In this document: one piece after another, positions 37,027 to 46,600 of the stretch | Layout: each line of letters begins with the position of its first letter | Numbering within the stretch: position 1 is the first letter of the stretch | NCBI GenBank assembly: GCA_029780675.1 | Contig: JAKOYE010000204.1 | Location: 62,001-126,000 of the forward strand | Direction: 5' to 3' | Source of the DNA: Actinomycetes bacterium | Lineage (GTDB): Bacteria; Actinomycetota; Actinomycetes; Mycobacteriales; Mycobacteriaceae | Length of the DNA: 64,000 bases | The notes under the pieces: generated by a model | What the model saw: only the letters and a program-made list of their open reading frames with translations | The model's database searches: none | What the model was told of the DNA's origin: nothing | Translations under genes and position numbers: made by a program

Positions 37027-37880
37027 GACCGCGAATCGTCCAGTCCGACGGGCAGATCGGATTCTTCTGGACTACCCAGTCGGGGACGCCGACCTCGCTG
37101 CAGGCGCTGGTCGATGACCCCACTGAGGACGAACCCGACCGATTGGTGGCGACCCATCTGGAGGCTCTCGATGACGCTCTGATCGTCGCCGCCGAGCGGT
37201 TCGGCGACATCCTCGGAGGCGGAAGGCCGCCCGCGTCCGAGGCCGAACGGGATGAACTTCTGGAACTGCACCGGACCCTCGACCGATTGTGTTTCGAGTA
37301 TGCGGCGGCGCTCGACAGCACCGGACTGGCCGCCGACGTGCGGGCGGGAAAGATCATCGGAACGGCGGCGCTGTTCTCGATCCGCGCCCGCCAGCCTCTC
37401 GGTCTGCTCGGCCCGGCCCCGTTCGACGGTGAACTGGACGAGCCCGCCCTGGGGGTGGTCGGCGGCTACGGTGAGTTTCACCGTGTTGACCCGGATCTGC
37501 CCTGGAAGGGCGGGCGGTGGGTGGTGCGCACGGAAGCGGGACAGCGGCTTCCGCTGACGTTGTCCATGCTGATGTTCGACAGTTCCGGGGCGAACAAGGA
37601 GGGCGCCCGCAAGGAGCACCGCGACGCGTTGCGGATGGTGGTGGAGGCCTCCCGCCTGCCCGGCGCCGACCCTTTCGCCGTCACCTGCGCCCTGGATTGG
37701 CTTCTCTACGACTGGCTGATGGCGCACCGCGACGGGCCTGACAGCGCGGAGATCGTCTTCCCCAAGGGTTACGAGGACGCGGCGGCACTGGTGGTCAGTG
37801 CGGCGGCGGCGTCGGTAGCGGCCCGATCCACATTCGATCCGGGTCTACTGCTCACCGTCCGCGGAGGCGCTGTCGGCTGA
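37023..37880 (+). CDS. Unrecognised protein at the end of the hydrogenase operon
   Basis: The 285-residue protein has no family that I recognise. It has no signal peptide or clear membrane segment. The N-terminal half is acidic and helical (LVATHLEALDDALIVAAERF, ELLELHRTLDRLCFEYAAAL). The C-terminal half has mixed strands and a helix LDWLLYDWLMAHRDG. The GTG start overlaps the NHL gene stop (GTGA), which puts it in the hydrogenase transcription unit and suggests an accessory role. It ends two bases from the convergent lppZ stop. Coding is supported by the overlap and by codon bias. Confidence 0.75.
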   Translation: MRPRIVQSDGQIGFFWTTQSGTPTSLQALVDDPTEDEPDRLVATHLEALDDALIVAAERFGDILGGGRPPASEAERDELLELHRTLDRLCFEYAAALDSTGLAADVRAGKIIGTAALFSIRARQPLGLLGPAPFDGELDEPALGVVGGYGEFHRVDPDLPWKGGRWVVRTEAGQRLPLTLSMLMFDSSGANKEGARKEHRDALRMVVEASRLPGADPFAVTCALDWLLYDWLMAHRDGPDSAEIVFPKGYEDAAALVVSAAAASVAARSTFDPGLLLTVRGGAVG

Positions 37881-37881
37881 C

Positions 37882-39012
37882 TCAGGTCACGTCGGCGTTG
37901 GAGCGCGGGAATCCGCCGCCCTGTGGGAAGAGCGGGAAGACCACATCGTCCAGTTTCTCGGCGTCACCGGCGGTCCGGTTGACCGTGGCGCCCCAGATGT
38001 TGCCGTCCGGTGACACCGCCAGCGCCCAGGCATGGCCGTGTTTGTCCTGGCGCACGACCTCCGGATCGCCGGTCACGGCACCGGTTTCCTGCGCCAGTCG
38101 GACCGCCACGGTCTGCTTGGTGTTGACCAGGTTCACCAGCACGGTGCCTTCCAGCGCGGCGCAACCGGCGACCCCCGGCCGGTCCGGCCAGGTCCACACG
38201 GTGATGGCCTTACCGTCGGGACCGAGGCGCTGTAACCGGTCACCCGCCGGGGTGCGGTCGGTGATGTAGAGCGCCTTGTCGGCGGGGTCCACACACATTC
38301 CGCCGCCGGAGCCCATCCCCGACAGTGCGGTGGTGGGCGGCGCCTGACCCACCGTGGTCGGCTGCTCGATCCGGATGACCTTGCCCGCCAGGGACTTCGG
38401 GTCGTTGGCCAGAGCCGGGTTGCCGGCGTCGCCGGTCTGGACGACCAGGGTGGTCGGGCTGGTGAAGATCAGCGAGCCGGTATTGCCGAAGGCGCCCTTC
38501 GGGATTCCCGTCAGCAGATCTTTGGGGACGTCTCCGTCGGCGATCCGAATGACCCGGTTGTCCGTGGGAGTGCTGATGTAGGCGTACATCAGCCGATCCT
38601 GGGTGTAGGTCGGCGACATGACGATGTCCATCAGTCCGCCGTCCCCGCTGCCGTCTACGCCGATGACCGTCTTGGTGGTCGGCTCAGCGCTCACGGACAC
38701 CTCTTTGACCGCCCCCGTGGTGCGTTCGGCGACCAGTGCGGTCTTGCCGTCCGGGCCCATGATGAGCCCACTGGTGCTCTCCAGGCAGCCCTGCATGACC
38801 CCCGGCGCCGGACAGGCCTTGGGGAACGGCTTGGCGGGCAGCGGCGGCGGTGGGGGAGGTGTGGACGACGGCCCCGGCGCCATCACCGGCGGCGTGGTGA
38901 ACGGTTGGGACACCGCATTGTCGAACCGGGCGCACCCGGTCGCCGCGACTCCCAGCGTCGTCGCGGCGCACGCCACGGCGGTGGCAGCGCGTACCGGTCG
39001 GACCCATCGCAT
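37882..39012 (-). CDS. lppZ: Lipoprotein LppZ, PQQ-dependent sugar dehydrogenase-like propeller
   Basis: The 376-residue protein has a signal sequence ending in the lipobox VAATGC (Cys about 27), then a Pro-rich linker (TPPPPPPLPAKP). A glucose/sorbosone dehydrogenase-like propeller follows (GLMDIVMSPTYTQDRLMYAY, GSLIFTSPTTLVVQTGDAG, WALAVSPDGNIWGATVNRT). It is anchored outside the membrane. Whether it binds PQQ and oxidises sugars is unknown. ATG 39012 is divergent from doxX. Confidence 0.88.
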   Translation of the reverse strand: MRWVRPVRAATAVACAATTLGVAATGCARFDNAVSQPFTTPPVMAPGPSSTPPPPPPLPAKPFPKACPAPGVMQGCLESTSGLIMGPDGKTALVAERTTGAVKEVSVSAEPTTKTVIGVDGSGDGGLMDIVMSPTYTQDRLMYAYISTPTDNRVIRIADGDVPKDLLTGIPKGAFGNTGSLIFTSPTTLVVQTGDAGNPALANDPKSLAGKVIRIEQPTTVGQAPPTTALSGMGSGGGMCVDPADKALYITDRTPAGDRLQRLGPDGKAITVWTWPDRPGVAGCAALEGTVLVNLVNTKQTVAVRLAQETGAVTGDPEVVRQDKHGHAWALAVSPDGNIWGATVNRTAGDAEKLDDVVFPLFPQGGGFPRSNADVT

Positions 39013-39101
39013 GCCCGCCAGGTTACGTAATCCCGCGCCGGGACGTCGGGGTCACCCGCCGCAGCGCCGCCCAAATCCCGGGTTTCCGCACCATCTGGAC
39101 T

Positions 39102-39107
39102 TACGCT
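39102..39107 (+). promoter_or_regulatory. -10 box (TACGCT) for the DoxX gene
   Basis: TACGCT lies six bases before GTG 39114. Leaderless initiation is inferred. Confidence 0.45.
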
Positions 39108-39113
39108 GGCCTG

Positions 39114-40031
39114 GTGACAAGCGATCCCGGCTGGCAGCGTCCCGAGGATTCCACGGTGCGGCCGGCCAGCGCCCGGTTGGTCGATCCCGAGGAGGATCTG
39201 GGCTCGGTGCGCTACGGCCAGTCCTACGGGCAGCCAGGCCAGTCCGGCGGCCAGGCCTGGGCGCAGGAAGCGGGTTACAGCCCTGGGTCGATGTTCGGTG
39301 GCGGCACCCCCGTCAACCCGGGCGATGCCGCGACGACCAGGATTCCGCCGCACGCCGGTTCCGGCACCACCCCGTCCGGCCCCCCGTCGACGGCATACGG
39401 ACTGATCGGCAACCCCGAGCCACTGCCCTATGTGCAACCGCATTCCGAAACAACCGCGGTACCGGAGGCGATCGGTCCCGGCGCCGCGGAACTCAAGGCG
39501 GCACATCGACGGGGCACCCAGGACCTCGGCCTGTTGCTGCTCCGACTGGCACTCGGCGCGGTGTTCATCGCCCACGGACTTCAGAAGGCGTTCGGCTGGT
39601 GGGGCGGGTCGGGCCTGGACGGGTTCAAGACCACGCTGTCCGAAGCCGGCTACCAGCACGCGGGCGTGCTGACCTACGTCGGTGCCGGTACACAGATCGC
39701 CGCCGGTGCCCTGCTGGTTCTGGGTCTGTTCACCCCTGTGGCGGCCGCTGCGGCGCTCGGTTTCCTGGTCAACAGCGCGCTGGTGGTCTTCGAGACCCAG
39801 CGCAAGGACGGTGCCGTGGTGATTTTCGGCACCGCCGGCGCGGAGTATCTGCTGGTGCTGTCGATCCTTGCCGCGGCGGTGATCCTCTGCGGACCGGGAC
39901 GGTACGGCTTCGATGCAGGTCGCGGCTGGGCTCGACGGCCGTTCATCGGATCGGCGGCGGCTGTTGTGTTGGGGGCCGCCGGGGGTGTCGCGGCCTGGTT
40001 CGTTCTGCACGGCACCAACCCGTTCGCCTGA
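39114..40031 (+). CDS. DoxX-family membrane protein (Rv3005c-like)
   Basis: The 305-residue protein has a long polar, Gly/Pro-rich cytoplasmic N-terminal region (about 1-135) and then a DoxX domain of four to five transmembrane helices (LGLLLLRLALGAVFIAHGLQ, then AAGALLVLGLFTPVAAAAAL and GAEYLLVLSILAAAVIL). A final hydrophobic segment ends the protein. In M. tuberculosis the orthologue joins SodA and SseA in a membrane-associated oxidoreductase complex against oxidative stress. GTG 39114 follows a leaderless-type -10 box. It converges on cfp6. Confidence 0.87.
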   Translation: MTSDPGWQRPEDSTVRPASARLVDPEEDLGSVRYGQSYGQPGQSGGQAWAQEAGYSPGSMFGGGTPVNPGDAATTRIPPHAGSGTTPSGPPSTAYGLIGNPEPLPYVQPHSETTAVPEAIGPGAAELKAAHRRGTQDLGLLLLRLALGAVFIAHGLQKAFGWWGGSGLDGFKTTLSEAGYQHAGVLTYVGAGTQIAAGALLVLGLFTPVAAAAALGFLVNSALVVFETQRKDGAVVIFGTAGAEYLLVLSILAAAVILCGPGRYGFDAGRGWARRPFIGSAAAVVLGAAGGVAAWFVLHGTNPFA

Positions 40032-40047
40032 GCGGCTTGCGGGTCGG

Positions 40048-40081
40048 AGCCGAAATCGGTCACCGCCTCGACGGTTCGGCT
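40048..40081. terminator. Possible bidirectional hairpin between the DoxX gene and cfp6
   Basis: AGCCGAA at 40048-40054 pairs with TTCGGCT at 40075-40081, within the short gap between two convergent genes. The stem is only seven bases and lacks a T tract, so this is tentative. Confidence 0.35.
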
Positions 40082-40469
40082 ATCGCCGGTACGGGTTGGG
40101 AACTCGTCGCTTGCTCGCCGCCGTCAGCGTCGGCAGGGTCGCGAACGTCACCGCCGGGAGTTGAACCATGGACTCGTCGGTCAGGCACGCGCGAGCCCAC
40201 CGCCCACGGGTGAACTCCAGTCCGTCGATCTGCGACCACCGCAGGGTGCGGCTTTTCAGCAGTCCGCGTGCGGTCACGGTCTCGGCGTCGGCACTGGTGC
40301 GCAGCCGCTCGATGGCCACTGACAGCAACACCGGGATCAACAGCAGAGCCAGCCCCGGGCGTCCCAGGAAGGGCAGGAAGAGCAACAGACAGAGCGCGAT
40401 GAAAGCGGTTGCGATATGAGCCGTCGGCGAGATGCGGATCACTGTCGCCGAAGTGCCGGATCCAGCCAT
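40080..40469 (-). CDS. cfp6: PH-domain membrane protein Cfp6
   Basis: The 129-residue protein has two close hydrophobic segments (HIATAFIALCLLLFLPFLG and LALLLIPVLLSVAI, about residues 18-53). A bacterial PH-like (DUF2581-type) domain follows (VTARGLLKSRTLRWSQIDGL, EFTRGRWARACL). The M. tuberculosis counterpart was named as a culture-filtrate protein, but the sequence suggests a small membrane protein. It lies between the DoxX gene and the first giant PGRS gene, as the last core gene before the accessory region. Confidence 0.85.
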   Translation of the reverse strand: MAGSGTSATVIRISPTAHIATAFIALCLLLFLPFLGRPGLALLLIPVLLSVAIERLRTSADAETVTARGLLKSRTLRWSQIDGLEFTRGRWARACLTDESMVQLPAVTFATLPTLTAASKRRVPNPYRR

Positions 40470-40688
40470 GTGAGCATCATCCCATCGCGAACGTGCCTCG
40501 GCAGGACCCGGGTGCCGCCTGGGATCAGCGTGAACTCAGCGTGCCCATAGACAGCTGACGCATCCACAAGTCCTGACGAGTCGCTTCTCGAACCCTGATC
40601 CTGCCCCCAGATCGAGAGCCGACTGGCAAACTCATTTCCCTGGGGGTTTGGGATGTCGGCCCCGTCGCACGGTCGTGAGGAATCTCCA

Positions 40689-43600
40689 ATGCCCGCAGAT
40701 TGGCCCCCGCCCCACCAGCCCACCCGCACGTCGGGTCGGCACCGGCAGCGCGGCGCCATCCATGAGGTGCGTCCCATCGAACTGGGTGCCAGGGTCGTTC
40801 CGGGCGACACCGGTGGTATCCCGTCGGCCGGTGCGCGCTATGTGGGCAGAGTTGGTGCCCTGGCGGTGGCGTTGGGAGTGGGTGCTGCGGTAGGTGCCCT
40901 GCCGGCGGTGGCGTACGCCGACACGACCGGCTCGGCCGGGTCGAGCAGTTCCGCCGACGGCAGCACGGTGGGCGCACCGGATTCCTCGCCGCGTACAGCC
41001 ACGCGGTCGAATCCGGGTCCGGTTCGGGGCGGATCGCGGGCCGGGCTCGCCTCGGCGGGATCGGAGGGATCCGACGTTGCGGCTGAGGTGCAGAGGGCCC
41101 CCGGGTCGGATGCGAACTCCGATGCCGGTGATGAGCCATCGGTTGCTGTCCCGCCGCGCCGCGGCCGCGGCATGGCGTCGGTTTCGGTACCGACGGTTGA
41201 TGTGCCCGCCAGCGGGGCACCCGCGGCAGGGGAATCCGGCACATCGGCCCGCAGCAGTGAATCGGGTCCTGCGCCGTCGGCGACGCCGACACCCCGATCC
41301 TCCTCGGGCAGCACCGGCGGGTCGTTCGTGCTGCCGCGGCCGGCATCGTCGGCCGCGGTGATTCCTGCCGCCGCCGAGTCGCCCTCTCCGAGGCCGGCGC
41401 AGGCGGCGGTCACTGCGACGACGGCGGTCGTCAGCACCCCGGCGTCCGCCGCGGCGCCGGTCATGTCGGCCGTGGCGCCTGAGGGGGCGGTGTCGGGTCT
41501 GGGTTCGACCCCGTTGAGTTCAGCACTGTTGTCCTGGCTGGGGGGTGCCAATGGTGGCGGCGCTCCCGGCGCGGCGCCCCTGCTGTGGACCGCGCTGGCG
41601 CTGGGCCGCCGGGAGTTGGGGTCGCGGACGGTCGTCCCGGGAGCGGCGGCGGCGACCACGGGTGCAGCGCCGGCGGCCGGCCAGGCTCCGTCCGCCCCGA
41701 GTGCGTCGGCGACCGGTAACCCGATCGCCGATCTCTTCCGGTTCTTCATCGGCGACGGGGACGCGGACAATCCGAATGCGGGCCTGCTGATCGGAAACGG
41801 TTGGGGCTGGGAAAACGGTTACGAGGGGGCATGCACCAGCGGTGCGTGTCAGGGCGGTCGGGCGGGCCTGCTGCTCGGCAACGGCGGCAGCGGCTTCGCC
41901 GGCGGCGCGGGCGCCGGGGGCGGCCTGATCGGCAACGGCGGCGCCGGCGGTAACGGGGCCGTGGGCATCAACAACGGCGCCGGCGGTGACGGCGGCAGCG
42001 GCGGCCTGCTGTTCGGCCACGGCGGAAACGGCGGAAACGGCGCGGACAACCTCGGTGCAGGTGATGGTGCCGGGGGTAACGGCGGACACGGCGGAAACGC
42101 CGGGCTGTTATCCGTGCTGGGCCGCGGCGGCGCCGGTGGTCACGGCGGCGGCGGGGTGATCCGCGGCGGCGATGGCGGCAACGGCGGCCGGGGCGGGCTG
42201 TGGCTCGATGGCGGCGGTAACGGCGGCAACGGCGGCGATGCGTCGGCGGCCTTCGGTGACGGCGGTGCCGGCGGCGATGGCGGTCACGTAGGCCTGCTCA
42301 GCGTCTGGGGCAGTGGCGGCAACGGCGGTCAGGGCGGCGACGCCGGCCGAGGACCCGGGGTCGGATCGCTCGCTGGTGGCGCCGGTGGGGCCGGCGGCGA
42401 CGGCGGCGACGCCTCCTGGCTGATTCCGTTCCTCAACAATGACGGGGATCGCGGCGCGGGTGCCGGCGGGGCCGGTGGTCACGGTGGTAACGCCGGGTTC
42501 GGGGCCGACGGCGGTGACGGCGGCGCGGGTGGTCATGGCGGCCAGGGCAGTCTGTTCCTCGCCATGCCCGGAGACGCCGGTTCCGGCGGCGCCGGGGGGA
42601 ACGGCGGCACCGGCCAGACCGGCGCAGAGGGCACCGCCGGTGACGCCGAGGTCCGCGACGGCGCCGACGGCGGCATCGGGGGCGTAGGAGGTCACGGCGG
42701 GGACGGCGGCAGGGCCGGAGATGCCGGCACCGCCCGCTCATGGCTGCTGTTCGAGGCGGTCGGTAAGGGCGGCGTCGGGGGTGACGCCGGTGACGGCGGC
42801 AACGGCGGCCGCGGCGGTGTCGGCGGCACCGGCTACACCCCTTCCGCTGTCGGCGAGAGTGCCGTCGGTGGGGTCGGCCCGGACGGCGGCAACGCCGGTT
42901 CCGGCGGCAAGGGCGGTTCCGGCGGCATCGGCGGCAAGGGCGGAGCCGCCGGCACGGGTACCGGCGCGGCCGCCGGCGCACACGGTGACGGCGGTAACGG
43001 CGGCGCCGGTGGTGACGGTGGGGTCGCCGGAACCGGCGCTGTCGGCGCGAAGGGCACCGGAGGCGGTCTCCTCTCCCGGGACGGCGGTGCCGGTCAGACC
43101 GGCGGGCGTGGCGGCAACGGCGGAAACGCCGGCACCGGCGGTCAGGGCGGAAGCGCCGGTGGCCCCGGAGCGCAGCAGGGCGCCGACGGCGGTCAGGGAT
43201 TGGCCACCAACGGCGGCGACGGCGGCCGCGGCGGTGCCGGCGGCGACGGTTATGACGCATCCGGCGCCGCCGACGGCAGTCGCGGTGGAAACGCCGGAAC
43301 CGGCGGAACCGGAGGAACCGGCGGCCAGGGCGGAGTCGGCCCCAACGCCACCGTCGGTGGCAACGGTGGTGCCGGTGGTGATGGTGGTGTTGCCGGTGCG
43401 GGTGCTCGGGGTGTGGCCGGTGGTGGTGGGACTTCCGGCGCTCGGGATGGCGGGGTTGGTGGTCAGGGCGGTGCGGGCGGTAACGGTGCCGCTGGTGGTG
43501 TTGGTGGGGCTGCCGGTGTGGGTGGTGTCGCCGGTGGTGCGGGTCTCGATAGCGCCGGTGGTGTCGGTGGTGTCGGTGGTCGCGGCGGTGCCGGGTTTGA

Positions 43601-46600
43601 CGCGTCGGTGCTCTCCGACGGTTCTGATGGCGGTGACGCCGGTGCCGGTGGTCGCGGTGGCACCGGTGGTGCCGGTGCCGGTACGGCGGCCGGTGGCAAT
43701 GGTGGTGCCGGTGGTGATGGTGGTGTTGCCGGTGCGGGTGCTCGGGGTGTGGCCGGTGGTGGTGGGACTGCCGGCGCTCGGGATGGTGTGGCTGGCGGTT
43801 GGGGCGGTGCGGGCGGCAGCGGTGCCGCTGGTGGCGTCGGCGGGAACGCCGGTGTCGGTGGTGTCGCCGGTGGTGCGGGTCTCGATAGCGCTGGTGGTGC
43901 CGGTGGTGTCGGCGGTCGTGGTGGCGACGGCTACGACGGTCGCACCGGCGTCGGCGGCGCCGGTGGCACAGGCGGAGTCGGTGGCACTGGTGGCACGGGC
44001 GGTGCCGGCGGCGGTACGGCCGCCGCGGGTGCCGGCGGTCTGGGCGGGGCCGGCGGCACCGGAGGCGGCGGCGCGGACGGTGTCAACCCCGGTGATTCCG
44101 GGTCCGACGGCGGCCACGGCGGCGCCGGCGGCGGCGGTGGCAACGCCGGTGGACTCACCGGTCGCAGCGGCACCGGAGGAGCCGGGGGCACCGGCGGGGC
44201 CGGTGGTGCCGGAGTCGACGGCGGCGCTGGACAAAACGGAGGCACCGGTGGCCGCGGGGGCAACGGTGGCACGGCCGGACTGGCAGGGGGCATCGGGACC
44301 GGTGGTGCCGACGGCACCGGTGGAGACGGCGGTCGCGGCGGGGACGGTGGTGACTCATTCGCCGATGGCCCCTCGGCGACCGCAATCGGCGGCGCCGGCG
44401 GCACTGGCGGTGACGGCGGTGACGGCGGCGTCGGGGGGACCGGCGGCAGGGGAGGTGACGGCGGAGATGCGACGGGCACCAACGGCGCCTCGGCCGTCGG
44501 TGGCACCGGCGGCGCCGGCGGAGATCCGGAAGGGAACGCCGGCGATGGTGGAGATGGCGGCGATGCCTTCTCCGACGGCGGTACGGCCGTCGGCGGCAAC
44601 GGTGGTTCCGGTGGGCCGTCATCGGATGGTCTCGGCGGCAACGGTGGCAGTGGCGGTTCGGCGGAGGCCACCAGCGGTGGTGCGGCAACCGGTGGTACCG
44701 GCGGAACCGGTGGTGTCGGCGGCGGAAACGGGGGCGCGGGCGGGACGGCCGCGTCCCAAGGCGGCCTGGCCGCCGGCGGTGCGGGCGGTACCGGCGGTAC
44801 ATCGGCGAACAATGTCGGCGGCAACGGTGGTACCGGCGGTAACGCCAGGGCGACCGTGGGCGGCTCGGCCGTCGGCGGCCGGGGCGGAGACGGCGCGGCC
44901 GGTGCGGTCGATGACGGTCGGGGTGGCAATGGAGGGGATGCCTTCAGCCAAGGGGGCACGGCGATCGGCGGCGACGGCGGCGTCGACGGTCCGGCGAGCC
45001 AAGGCTCGGGCGGTAACGGGGGAGCGGCGGTAGCCACCGACGGCGGGGTCGCCTTTGGCGGTAACGGCGTGGACGGGGTCGACGGCGCCAACGGCAGCGA
45101 CGGCGGCGATGCCAGTTCCGTGGGCGGTACCGCCGTTGGAGGCAACGGCGGCGCCGGCGGGTATTCGGTCGACGGCGTCGGGGGTGCCGGCGGCCGCGGC
45201 GGTACTGCCACGGCGACCGCCGGCGGCAATGCCGTCGGCGGCAACGGTGGTACCGGCGGTGGCGGGCGCCTCGGCGGGGGCGTCGGCGGTGCCGGTGGTA
45301 AGGCCATCGCCGACGGTGTCGCGACCGGCGGCAACGGCGGGGCAGGCGGCACCGGCGGAACCGGTGCGTCCGGTGCCGATGGGGGAACCGGCGGCGCCAG
45401 CGGCGCCGCGGGCGGCGCGGGCAGTCCCGGCGGTTCCGGCGGTTCCGGTGGGAGTGCCACGAGCAGCACGTCGGACGCCACCGGCGGCAACGGTGGTGCC
45501 GGTGGTCTCGGGGGTGCCGGCGGATCCGGCGGACGTGGCGGCCCGGGAACCGACAACGGTGGAGCCGGTGGCATCGGCGGTGCCGGTGGGACCGGTGGTG
45601 CCGGCGGTGCTGCCGGGTTGGGCGGCCAGGCGTCGGGCCCCGGAACCGTGACCCATGGCATGCAGGGTCTCGGGGGTACCGGCGGTCGTGGCGGCGTTGG
45701 CGGAACGGGCGGATCCGGCGGATCCGGTACCGACAACAGCGCGGTGGCGGGGGCGGCCGGTGGTCAGGGCGGCCGGGGCGGTACCGGCGGTACCGGTGGT
45801 GCCGGTGGTTCGGGCGGCACCGGATTGACCAGCGGTGGCGTCGGGGACGCCGGTGATGGCGGTGTCGGCGGGACTGGCGGGTCCGGTGGGGCCGGCGGGT
45901 ACGGCACGGCAGGCGCAGAGGGCAGTGGGGCCGCCGGTGGACCCGCCGCCGCCGGTGGTTCCGGTGGTTCCGGGGGCATCGGCGGAGCTGCCGGCGGTGC
46001 CGGCGGTGTTCAGGGCACCGGTGGCGCCGGCGGCCGCGGTGGATTCGGCGGTGTCGGTGGCACCGGTGGTTCCGGTGTGGACAACACCGCGGTGGCGGGG
46101 GCGTCCGGTGGTCAGGGTGGTCGGGGCGGCGCCGGCGGTACCGGTGGCAGCGGTGGTCACGGCGGGGCCGGATCGACGCAGGGTCTCGCCGGCGACGGTG
46201 GCACCGGCGGGACCGGTGGCATCGGCGGCCAGGGCGGCGACGGCGGCGACGGATTTGAACCGGCAGTCGACAGCGGAGCGGACGGCGGCAACGGCGGTGA
46301 CTCCGGTCAGGGCGGTCAGGGTGGCACCGGCGGCGTGGGCGGCGACGCCGGAATCGGCGCCGGAGGCGCCGGAAACAGCGGCACCGGCGGCCGGGGTGGA
46401 AACGGTGGTGACAGCGGCGCGGTAGCCGGTCGAGGCGGCACCGGTGCCGACGGGACCGCCGGAATCGCCGGCCGTGGTGGCGACGGCGGCGGTATCGGCG
46501 CCGGCGGACTTGCCGGTGCCGGCGGACTCGGCGGCGACGCGGGCACCGGCGACAGCGGTTCGGCCGGTAGCGCCGGCCAGTCGATCGGCGACGGCGGGGC

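Noticed and set aside
37882..40469. tRNA or other RNA genes in short intergenic gaps
   Set aside because: No cloverleaf or CCA-proximal T-loop pattern was seen in this or any other gap in the window.
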